The position numbers were made by a program, and so were the translations under genes. The notes below the pieces were generated by a model. It worked only from the letters and a program-made list of their open reading frames with translations, was not told where the DNA came from and made no database searches. 64,000 bases of DNA from Ruminococcus sp. (GTDB lineage: Bacteria; Bacillota; Clostridia; Oscillospirales; Acutalibacteraceae). Positions 49,233-57,338 of the stretch are shown in pieces; position 1 is the first letter of the stretch, and each line of letters begins with the position of its first letter. Where the stretch lies: NCBI GenBank assembly GCA_022768065.1, contig JALELS010000019.1:1-64000 (forward strand), in the 5' to 3' direction.

Positions 49233-49994
49233 GTGTGCGCCATGATAATAAAATTTAAAAAACCGGCGGCGATTTTTTTCGGAGTAATTCTGATAATCTT
49301 CGGATTGTTGTTTTTGTTTTATGCCGTTTTCGGAATGAGCGGCGACGAAGAGATAAGAGCGAAAAAGACCTCTGCGCAGTACGATTCGTCCGTGGATCCC
49401 GAAAAACCTATGGTTGCGCTGACATATGACGACGGACCCTATACCCCCGTTACGGGCAGAATTCTCGAAAGTCTCAAAGCGTCGGGCGGCAGAGCGACTT
49501 TTTTTGTGGTCGGCAGCAGAATAGAGGGCCGCGAAGAGGTAACAAAGAAAATAGCGGAGTACGGCTGCGAAATAGGAAACCACACTTACGGACATGTCGT
49601 GCTTACAAAAACAAGCAAAGAAAACGCTTTGCGTGAGCTTACAAAAAATGATGAGGTCATTTTTAATACCGTCGGAATAAAACCGAGCGTTGTAAGACCC
49701 CCGTGCGGCTGTTATAATGATTTTATAAGGCAAAATGCGGGAAGGCCCCTCGTCCTGTGGACAATAGACACAAGAGACTGGAGCCATCAAAATAAAGACC
49801 GCACGGTAAATACGGTGCTTTCGAGCGTCAAGGACGGAGACATTATTTTGATGCACGATTTATTTGTCCCTACGGCTGAAGCGTCGGAAATACTGATTCC
49901 CGAGCTTGTAAATCGCGGATTTCAGCTTGTTACCGTGAGCGAGCTTATCTATTACCGCGGTGAAATAAACGGGATAGTTTTAAATAACGGTTGA
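49233..49994 (+). CDS. Polysaccharide deacetylase (NodB/CE4), membrane-anchored
   Basis: The 253-residue protein has an N-terminal membrane helix (about residues 12-32) that may anchor or export it, then a carbohydrate-esterase-4 domain: LTYDDGPYTP (catalytic and metal Asp), EIGNHTYGH (metal His pair), RPPCGCYN, WTIDTRDW and LMHDL. It probably removes acetyl groups from peptidoglycan or another polysaccharide. GTG 49233 has GGAG five bases upstream; ATG 49242 is the alternative start. Just downstream lies the promoter of the amino-acid importer. Confidence 0.88.
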   Translation: MCAMIIKFKKPAAIFFGVILIIFGLLFLFYAVFGMSGDEEIRAKKTSAQYDSSVDPEKPMVALTYDDGPYTPVTGRILESLKASGGRATFFVVGSRIEGREEVTKKIAEYGCEIGNHTYGHVVLTKTSKENALRELTKNDEVIFNTVGIKPSVVRPPCGCYNDFIRQNAGRPLVLWTIDTRDWSHQNKDRTVNTVLSSVKDGDIILMHDLFVPTAEASEILIPELVNRGFQLVTVSELIYYRGEINGIVLNNG

Positions 49995-50019
49995 CAAATC
50001 GAGTTTAATAAGTTATCAT
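49991..50019 (+). promoter_or_regulatory. Promoter of the amino-acid ABC importer
   Basis: TTGACA (49991-49996), 17 bp, TATCAT (50014-50019). The -35 overlaps the deacetylase stop codon. Confidence 0.75.
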
Positions 50020-50063
50020 ATTAGCATATTAACACTTTACTACGGTAAAACACGGAGGACGTT

Positions 50064-50879
50064 ATGAAAAAGTTTTTAAGCATTTTGCTTGCAGCAGCCT
50101 TGATTGTATGCACATTTGCCGCTTGCGGCAATAAAAAATCCGATACTTCTTCGGACCTTGCATATGTTAAAGATAAAGGAACGCTTGTTATCGGTATTAC
50201 TCTTTTTGCGCCGATGGATTATTATGAAGAGGGCAATACCACAGACCTCAAAGGTTTCGAGGCTGATTTTGCAAGAGCCGTTTGCGAAAAGCTCGGCGTT
50301 ACGCCTACATTCCAGGTAATAAGCTGGGAGGCAAAAGAGAGCGAGCTCAATTCAAAAAATGTTGACTGCCTTTGGAACGGTCTTACAATAACCGACGCGA
50401 GAAAAAATACAATGTCTATCTCAACTCCCTATATGGCAAATAAGCAGGTTCTCATAACCAAGAGCGAAAATGCCGATAAATATTCTTCGGCAGGTTCGTT
50501 AAAGGGTGCAACGGTAGTTGCCGAAAAAGAATCCGCAGGTGAAGAGGTTGCAACAAGCGACGCATTCTTTGATGGCGCAAACTACACGGCGGTTGACTCA
50601 ATGGCAAAGGCAATAATGGAGGTTTCCTCCGGCACGGCAGATGCCGCCGTTATCGACTATGTTACGGGCATCGGCTCAATAGGCGAGGGCACAAACTATA
50701 CAAATATTGTTATGGTGAACGGCGCCGACTTTGCCGATGAAGAATACGGTATCGCTTTCAGAAAAGACAGCGATATAACTCCCGAAGTCAACAAAGCAAT
50801 CGACGAGCTTGCAAAGGACGGTACTCTCAGAACCATCGCCGATAAATATAAACTCGGCGGTCAGCTCCTTGTAGGCTGA
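50064..50879 (+). CDS. Amino-acid ABC transporter substrate-binding lipoprotein
   Basis: The 271-residue protein has a lipoprotein signal peptide with lipobox FAAC and lipidated Cys21. The mature part is an SBP_bac_3 fold: GTLVIGITLFAPMDY, LKGFEADFARAVCEKLGV, NGLTITDARKNTMSISTPYM and EYGIAFRKD. It would capture a polar amino acid outside the membrane and deliver it to the permease encoded next. GGAGG precedes the ATG. Confidence 0.93.
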   Translation: MKKFLSILLAAALIVCTFAACGNKKSDTSSDLAYVKDKGTLVIGITLFAPMDYYEEGNTTDLKGFEADFARAVCEKLGVTPTFQVISWEAKESELNSKNVDCLWNGLTITDARKNTMSISTPYMANKQVLITKSENADKYSSAGSLKGATVVAEKESAGEEVATSDAFFDGANYTAVDSMAKAIMEVSSGTADAAVIDYVTGIGSIGEGTNYTNIVMVNGADFADEEYGIAFRKDSDITPEVNKAIDELAKDGTLRTIADKYKLGGQLLVG

Positions 50880-50893
50880 AAAACTAAGAAATA

Positions 50894-50936
50894 ACTTTTT
50901 GAGGCGGCGGCGCTTCTGCGCTTGCCGTCTAAAAGT
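50894..50936 (+). promoter_or_regulatory. Hairpin between binding-protein and permease genes
   Basis: ACTTTT (50894-50899) and AAAAGT (50931-50936) bracket a GC-rich inner stem with CGGC/GCCG and GCGC/GCGC arms. It may protect the upstream message or partly terminate, so that more binding protein than permease is made, as in many importer operons. Confidence 0.55.
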
Positions 50937-50953
50937 TTGTTTAAGGTGAAATT

Positions 50954-51601
50954 ATGGACTCTTTTGTGAATATATCGGTAGAACTTTTAAAGGGGTTCTG
51001 CGAGAATTTAAAGCTGTTTTCGTTGACGCTTTTATTTTCTGTTCCCGCAGGACTTCTTGTTATGTTTTGCTCTATATCAAAATTCAAGCCGCTGAAGTGG
51101 CTTTCAAAGACCTTTGTATGGATAATCCGCGGCACACCGCTTATGCTCCAGCTTTTTGTTGTGCTGTATGTTCCGGGTCTTTTGTTTAACACACCTATAA
51201 AAGTGCGTTTTACGGCGGCGCTCATAGCATTTGTAATAAATTACGCCTGCTATTTTTCCGAGATTTACCGCGGCGGCATAGAGAGCATTTCAAAAGGTCA
51301 GTATGAGGCGGGACATGTTCTCGGTATGACAAAGCCGCAGATATTTTTCAAGGTAATACTCTTGCAGGTGGTAAAGAGAATAGTACCGCCGATGAGCAAT
51401 GAAATAATAACTCTTGTTAAAGATACGTCTTTGGCGAGGGTAATAGCCGTTGCGGAAATAATAATGGCTGCCGACAGATTTTCGGCACGCGGAATCATTT
51501 GGCCGCTGTTCTATACAGGCGCGTTTTTCCTGATATTCAACGGCTTGCTGACCGTTATCTTTAATAAGATTGAAAAGAAACTCGATTATTTCAGAGGTTA
51601 A
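50954..51601 (+). CDS. Amino-acid ABC transporter permease
   Basis: The 215-residue HisM-type permease has about five membrane helices and the EAA loop EAGHVLGMTKPQIFFKVILLQ, which docks with the ATPase. RGTPLMLQLFV and NEIITLVKDTSLA are typical of polar amino-acid importers. It lies in the same operon as the binding protein and ATPase. Confidence 0.93.
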   Translation: MDSFVNISVELLKGFCENLKLFSLTLLFSVPAGLLVMFCSISKFKPLKWLSKTFVWIIRGTPLMLQLFVVLYVPGLLFNTPIKVRFTAALIAFVINYACYFSEIYRGGIESISKGQYEAGHVLGMTKPQIFFKVILLQVVKRIVPPMSNEIITLVKDTSLARVIAVAEIIMAADRFSARGIIWPLFYTGAFFLIFNGLLTVIFNKIEKKLDYFRG

Positions 51602-51604
51602 TTT

Positions 51605-52402
<798 letters not shown>

Positions 52403-52456
52403 TCCCGTAAACTTACCGCCTCCGCAAAGAAACGGGGGCAGACGGATATTATAAAA

Positions 52457-52485
52457 AAACCACTCGCTGTGCGGGTGGTTTCTTA
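52457..52485 (+). terminator. Terminator of the amino-acid importer operon
   Basis: AAACCAC-CGC and GCG-GTGGTTT arms with a 3-base loop, followed by a short T-rich run. Confidence 0.8.
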
Positions 52486-52518
52486 TTTGCGGTGCCGGCC
52501 TTAAAACGGTCGGCGCTT

Positions 52519-53734
52519 TTATTTTTGTTTGTAATGTTTAAGGAAGTCTTCAAATTCCTCGCAGGCTTTATTAAGTTGCTTTACGGTGGGCAGGTACACT
52601 ATTCTCACATGGTCGGGCGTGGGGTAGTTGAATGCGCTTCCCTGAACCAAAAGAATTTTTTTGCTTACAAGGAAATCATATACCATCTGCTCGTCGTTTT
52701 TGATGTTGTACTTTTTGCTGTCTATCTTCGGGAAGATGTAAAATGCCGCCTTGGGTTTCATTGCCGAAACGCCGTCAATGCTGTTTAAAGCGCTCCAAAC
52801 GGCTTCACGCTGTTCGTATATTCTGCCGCCGGGCAAAAGCAATTCGTCAACGCTCTGATAGCCGCCTAATGCAGTCTGTATAATTTCCTGAGCCGGAACG
52901 TTTGAGCAAAGGCGCATGGATGAGAGTAAATTCAGTCCGTCAATATAGTCTTTTATAGGCGCTTTGTTGCCGCTTATGCACATCCATCCGCAACGGAAAC
53001 CCGCTATTCTGTGAGATTTTGAAAGACCGTTAAAGGTAATGCACGGAATATCCGGGGCGAGAGAAGCTATCGAAATGTGTTTTAACGAATCCATAACAAG
53101 TCTGTCGTATATCTCGTCCGAAAAGATTATGAGCTGATGACTGCGCGCCACTTCCACTATTTCTTTAAGTATCTCTTCCGAATAGAGCGCACCTGTGGGA
53201 TTGTTCGGGTTGATAATTACAATGCCCTTGGTTCTGTCAGTGATTTTTTTCTTGATGTCGTCAATGTCGGGGTTCCATTCGTTCTGCTCATCGCAGATAT
53301 AGTGAACGGCATTTCCGCCGGCAAGCGTTACCGCGGCTGTCCACAGGGGGTAGTCGGGCGCCGGAACGAGTATTTCGTCGCCGCTGTCAAGAAGACCCTG
53401 CATGGACATTGTTATAAGCTCGCTGACGCCGTTTCCGGTATATATCGTTAATTCCGACATTGGGCAAATTTTTGAGCTGCGAATACTGCATTATCGACTT
53501 TCTTGCCGAAAAAATACCCTTTGAGTCCGAATAACCCTCTGCGCTGCGCAGGTTATATATCATATCATGTATTATTTCGTCCGGAGCGGAAAAATTAAAA
53601 GGTGCCGGGTTGCCGATGTTAAGCTTCAGTATTTTGGTGCCGGCGCTTTCCATTTCGCTTGCTTTTTCAAGGACCGGTCCGCGTATATCGTAGCAAACGT
53701 GGTCGAGCTTGTGTGATTTGTTAAATTTTCTCAT
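52519..53734 (-). pseudogene. AlaA-type alanine aminotransferase broken by a 2-base frameshift
   Basis: Two frames together give a near-complete AlaA/YfbQ aminotransferase of about 400 residues. The first (from 53734) encodes KLDHVCYDIRGPVLEKA to VGINDIY; the second (to 52519) continues YTGNGVSELI, NPNNPTG, DEIYDRL and SKSHRIAGFRCGW with the PLP lysine. The break is at a TA-dinucleotide run, 53439-53445: restoring one AT unit would rejoin NDIY to TGNGVSEL. The rest shows no other damage, so this is a recent loss, a slippage-type switch, or a sequencing error. The protein would make alanine from pyruvate and glutamate. Confidence 0.85.
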
Positions 53735-53845
53735 TTTATCTACTGCTTTCTTATGATTGTAACTTCTATTTTAGCACCGTTGTCAACCCGATTGCACAAT
53801 CAATGAGATTATGGACAAATATGTCTTTTCGGTATAAAATTTTTG

Positions 53846-53854
53846 TGCTATAAT
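53846..53854 (+). promoter_or_regulatory. Extended -10 promoter of nadE
   Basis: TGC-TATAAT (53846-53854) is a perfect extended -10; the -35 region is poor. It rules out an in-frame start at 53843. Confidence 0.65.
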
Positions 53855-53902
53855 ATGCTATATACACAAAGACATAACGATTTTGAAAAACGGAGACTCA
53901 AT

Positions 53903-55819
53903 ATGAATACCGGATTTATAAAAGTTTCGGCGGTTTCACCGCGCGTAACAGTTGCAAATGTCGAAAAAAATCTTCAAAACGCTCTTAAAACCGTAAAACG
54001 TGAGAGCGAGTCGGGCAGTTCGCTTATAGTATTCCCCGAGCTTTATCTTACGGGCTATACCTGCGGCGATTTGTTTTTACAGGACGCGCTTACAGAGAGC
54101 GCGCTTGACGCCCTTATTAAATTTTCAAAGGAAACGGCATACAGCGACGCCGTTATCTGTATAGGTTTGCCTCTGCGTGTGGGCGGCAGGCTGTTTAACT
54201 GTGCGGCTGTGCTGCAAAGCGGAGCTGTTCTCGGTATAGTCCCGAAAACCTATATACCCAATTATAACGAATACTATGAGAAGCGTTGGTTCGCTTCCTC
54301 CGAAAAGGTAAATTGTTCGTCGGTTATTATAGATGACGACGAAGTCCCGTTCGGGAGCAATCTTCTGTTTACCTTGGCGTCGGGAGCCGTGCTGGGAGTC
54401 GAAATCTGCGAGGATCTTTGGGTTCCCGTTCCTCCGAGTAGTGAGCTTTGCCTTAACGGTGCCGATATTATAGCGAATTTGTCGGCGAGCAATGAGGCTG
54501 TAACCAAAAACGATTACCGCAAAAATATAATTTCCGTGCAGAGTGCAAAGTGCTTTTGCGCTTATGTGTATGCTTCTTCGGGAGTCGGCGAGTCGTCGAC
54601 AGACCTTGTCTTTTCCGGAGCTTGTACAATTGCCGAAAACGGCGCGATTTTATCCGAAAGCGAACGCTTTTCTTACGACGGCAGCAGCGCCTCGGCGTTT
54701 ATCGACTTTGAAAAGCTGAATGCCGAGCGTGTGCGAAACGGCTCTTTTTCCGACAATAACGAGATTTTGCGCGAAAATGATTTTACCGTCATTCCGGCAT
54801 ATGTAGACGAGGCGGAATATGACGATGTTACAAGAGATTTTTATCCTTATCCCTTTGTTCCGTCAAACGAAAGCGAGAGGGAGCTTCGCTGCGGCGAAAT
54901 ACTTTCCATTCAGAGCGCGGGTCTTGCCAAGCGCCTTGAGCATACGGGACTTAAAAAGGCTGTTATCGGCATTTCGGGCGGACTTGATTCCACACTGGCG
55001 CTTCTTGTGGCCGTTAAGGCCATGGAGATGTTGTCGCTTCCCAACGAAAATATCATATGCGTCACAATGCCGGGCTTCGGCACTACCGATATGACGTATA
55101 ATAACGCCGTAGAGCTTATAAAAGCGCTTAATACAACTTTTAAGGAAATAGATATAAAACCTGCCTGCCTGCGCCATATGAGCGATATAGGGCACGACAG
55201 CGAAGTTCACGACATCACCTATGAAAATACACAGGCGAGGGAACGCACGCAGATACTTATGGATATTTCAAATAAGGCGGGCGGTATACTCGTCGGCACG
55301 GGCGATCTCAGCGAACTTGCGCTCGGTTGGTGCACATATAACGCCGACCATATGAGTATGTACGGTGTGAACTGCTCCGTACCGAAAACTCTTGTGAGAC
55401 ATTTGGTTCGCTTTGAAGCCGAAAAATTCGGCGGCGAAATAGAACAGATTCTTTTGCGTGTGCTTGATACCCCCGTAAGTCCCGAGCTTTTACCGCCCGA
55501 TAATAACGGCAATATAAAGCAGAAAACAGAGGATAAGCTCGGTCCGTACGAGGTTCACGATTTCTATCTTTACTATTTCCTGCGTTTCGGCACTAAGCCG
55601 CAAAAGCTTTTGTTTATGGCTTCACGGGCTTTTTCCGGCAAGTATTCCGAGGAGCAGCTCAAAGAGTGGCTCAGGCTTTTCATCAAGAGATTTTTCATAA
55701 GTCAGTTTAAACGCTCTTGCCTGCCTGACGGCCCCAAGGTCGGCTCCGTAAGCCTGTCGCCGCGCGGTGACTTCCGTATGCCGTCCGACGCCGAATCGGC
55801 GGAATGGCTTAAATTCTGA
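53903..55819 (+). CDS. nadE: Glutamine-dependent NAD+ synthetase
   Basis: The 638-residue enzyme makes NAD from deamido-NAD, ATP and glutamine. The N-terminal nitrilase domain supplies ammonia: Glu in IVFPELYLTGYTC, Lys in PKTYIPNYNEYYE and Cys in GVEICEDLW form its triad. The C-terminal synthetase domain has the ATP loop GISGGLDSTLAL and GTGDLSELALGW. ATG 53903 has GGAGA seven bases upstream. Single-gene transcript, divergent from the alaA-like pseudogene. Confidence 0.96.
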   Translation: MNTGFIKVSAVSPRVTVANVEKNLQNALKTVKRESESGSSLIVFPELYLTGYTCGDLFLQDALTESALDALIKFSKETAYSDAVICIGLPLRVGGRLFNCAAVLQSGAVLGIVPKTYIPNYNEYYEKRWFASSEKVNCSSVIIDDDEVPFGSNLLFTLASGAVLGVEICEDLWVPVPPSSELCLNGADIIANLSASNEAVTKNDYRKNIISVQSAKCFCAYVYASSGVGESSTDLVFSGACTIAENGAILSESERFSYDGSSASAFIDFEKLNAERVRNGSFSDNNEILRENDFTVIPAYVDEAEYDDVTRDFYPYPFVPSNESERELRCGEILSIQSAGLAKRLEHTGLKKAVIGISGGLDSTLALLVAVKAMEMLSLPNENIICVTMPGFGTTDMTYNNAVELIKALNTTFKEIDIKPACLRHMSDIGHDSEVHDITYENTQARERTQILMDISNKAGGILVGTGDLSELALGWCTYNADHMSMYGVNCSVPKTLVRHLVRFEAEKFGGEIEQILLRVLDTPVSPELLPPDNNGNIKQKTEDKLGPYEVHDFYLYYFLRFGTKPQKLLFMASRAFSGKYSEEQLKEWLRLFIKRFFISQFKRSCLPDGPKVGSVSLSPRGDFRMPSDAESAEWLKF

Positions 55820-55840
55820 ACAATATTACCGTAAAATAAA

Positions 55841-55877
55841 GTGGCTGTAAAAAACGAAAGTTTTTTGCAGCCACTTA
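55841..55877 (+). terminator. Hairpin after nadE
   Basis: GTGGCTG (55841-55847) and CAGCCAC (55868-55874) with an inner AAAAAAC/GTTTTTT stem. It lies between the convergent nadE and spoVM genes and probably ends one or both. Confidence 0.7.
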
Positions 55878-55882
55878 TGTAT

Positions 55883-55972
55883 TTATTGCGTTATGCTCTC
55901 TTTTTTTATTCCGAAAATCAGTCTCAGAAAACCTCCGAGCAGTTTGGAACTTTTAAAAACGATTACCTTCAA
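55883..55972 (-). CDS. spoVM: Stage V sporulation protein M (SpoVM)
   Basis: A 29-codon gene encodes a peptide with the SpoVM pattern: MKVIVFKSSKLLGG then FLRLIFGIKK, against B. subtilis MKFYTIKLPKFLGG then IVRAMLGSFRK. The shared K..K.LGG..R...G layout and length match closely. SpoVM is an amphipathic helix that recognises the curved outer forespore membrane and anchors SpoIVA coat assembly. Translation starts at TTG 55972, eight bases after a perfect AAGGAGG, which overlaps the end of the upstream small membrane-protein gene. The short length and TTG start make it easy to miss. Confidence 0.85.
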   Translation of the reverse strand: MKVIVFKSSKLLGGFLRLIFGIKKESITQ

Positions 55973-55985
55973 AACAGACCCCTCC

Positions 55986-56141
55986 TTAACAACAGTTTTT
56001 GCAAAGCGTTATCCCGCTGCAAACAAGAGCGAGAGCGAGTACAACTACGAGCCATTGTGCCGGCAGAATAAACGCAACTGCCAAGGCTATACCCAAAGTT
56101 ACAAACACAGCTCCGATACCGATACGTCGTTTTCTTATCAT
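55986..56141 (-). CDS. Small two-helix membrane protein upstream of spoVM
   Basis: The 51-residue protein starts MIRKRRIGIGAV at ATG 56141, with GGCGGTG five bases before it. Two hydrophobic stretches (about residues 7-22 and 26-43) suggest a membrane hairpin, and it ends in KNCC. Its stop codon is directly followed by the spoVM ribosome-binding site, so the two form a mini-operon. The context suggests a sporulation role; the family is not recognised. Confidence 0.6.
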   Translation of the reverse strand: MIRKRRIGIGAVFVTLGIALAVAFILPAQWLVVVLALALVCSGITLCKNCC

Positions 56142-56217
56142 GCCGACACCGCCTTTTCTTTTTAACATACTATGCGGTATCATAAAAAAGTGTTAAAAAT
56201 AATCTTTACGGCAGAAC

Positions 56218-57168
56218 TCAGTTTTTAAGGCAGAGACTTATTTCACCGCTTTTCAGCACCGTTATGCGGTCTTTATCTTTTACTATCAGACCTCCGTCAC
56301 GGTCTATGTCAAGAACCGTGCCACAGAATTCGGCGTTGTTTTTTGTGTATGTTATTTTCTTGCCTATTACAAGGGAATGCTTTTTGTATTCGTCTATGAA
56401 GTTTTCTCTTCTCTCGTCATACTTTAGTAATTTATTAACTATCGACGAAACGAGCTCATTTTTTATGGGCTTGTCGCAGTCCAAAAATCCCACTTTGTCT
56501 TTAAGCGGCTCCGGTAACGGTGAGGGTTTAAGGTTAATGCCTATACCAACAATGATGTTGTTGACCGTTCCCGTTTCAAAATCCGATACAGCCTCTGTCA
56601 GTATGCCGCAAATCTTTTTGCCTTTTAAATATATGTCGTTGACCCATTTTATTTCGGTGTCCGTTCCCGTAAGCTCTTTTATGGCTTCCACCACACAGAC
56701 CGCGGCGTATGACGTTATCCCAACCGCAGACGGCAGGTCGCTTTTAGGCGAGGTGACAAGCGAAAAATATATTCCCATACCCTTAGGCGAATAAAAGTTT
56801 CTTCCGTTTCTGCCTCGTCCGAGCGTCTGCTCATCCGATACAATCAGCATTGTCCCCGAGATGTTACCGTCGGCAAGCCGCCTTTTGGCCTCGTTGTTTG
56901 TCGAGTCCACGGTTTCGCATACGGTTATGTCAATATCCTTGTCGCACAATGTCTTTATTGCGCTTTCGGAAATAATATCACAGCCCTTTAACAGTCGGTA
57001 GCCCTTGTTCGTTGCCGAAGTTATTTCATATCCGTCATTCTTCAGCGAATTTACGGCTTTCCATACGGCGTTTCTCGATACGCCGAACTTTTCGGCAAGA
57101 TATTGACCGGAAATATCCTCTCCGCGGTGCGCTTCAAGCTCCGAGCGGATGTCATTTTTTAAAGACAT
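56218..57168 (-). CDS. birA: Bifunctional biotin ligase / biotin operon repressor
   Basis: The 316-residue protein has an N-terminal winged helix (SGQYLAEKFGVSRNAVWKAVNSL, about residues 20-42), then the ligase domain with ETVDSTNNEAKR, the biotinyl-AMP loop GRGRNGRNF and KWVNDIYLKGKKICGIL, then the C-terminal SH3-like domain. It would both charge carrier proteins with biotin and repress biotin genes when biotin is plentiful. A second, HTH-less ligase is at 40532-41329. Confidence 0.94.
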   Translation of the reverse strand: MSLKNDIRSELEAHRGEDISGQYLAEKFGVSRNAVWKAVNSLKNDGYEITSATNKGYRLLKGCDIISESAIKTLCDKDIDITVCETVDSTNNEAKRRLADGNISGTMLIVSDEQTLGRGRNGRNFYSPKGMGIYFSLVTSPKSDLPSAVGITSYAAVCVVEAIKELTGTDTEIKWVNDIYLKGKKICGILTEAVSDFETGTVNNIIVGIGINLKPSPLPEPLKDKVGFLDCDKPIKNELVSSIVNKLLKYDERRENFIDEYKKHSLVIGKKITYTKNNAEFCGTVLDIDRDGGLIVKDKDRITVLKSGEISLCLKN

Positions 57169-57249
57169 ACTTATTTCCTTTCAAAAAAATTCTGTATATA
57201 TGGTATTGTAAAATGCTTGATTTGTCAAACGCCTTTGCGAGAAAAATAT

Positions 57250-57287
57250 AACCCCGATGAGAACTGTTTTTACAGCTCATCGGGGTT
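57250..57287. terminator. Terminator after the YfhO-like gene
   Basis: AACCCCGATGAG and CTCATCGGGGTT form a 12-bp stem with an inner CTGT/ACAG hairpin, followed on the minus strand by TTATATTTTTC. A second small repeat, AACCC/GGGTT, lies at about 57309-57324. Confidence 0.8.
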
Positions 57288-57338
57288 TACCTGTGGTTCT
57301 TCGCTCAAAAACCCTAAAACGGGTTACGGAAATGGTTT

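Noticed and set aside
52519..53734. Programmed frameshift making a full AlaA-type enzyme
   Set aside because: The site is a TA run without a known slippery heptamer, stimulatory hairpin or internal Shine-Dalgarno; simple indel or sequencing error is more likely.
55893..56196. Plus-strand small frames opposite spoVM and its neighbour
   Set aside because: No start signals; the minus strand has a SpoVM match with a perfect ribosome-binding site.
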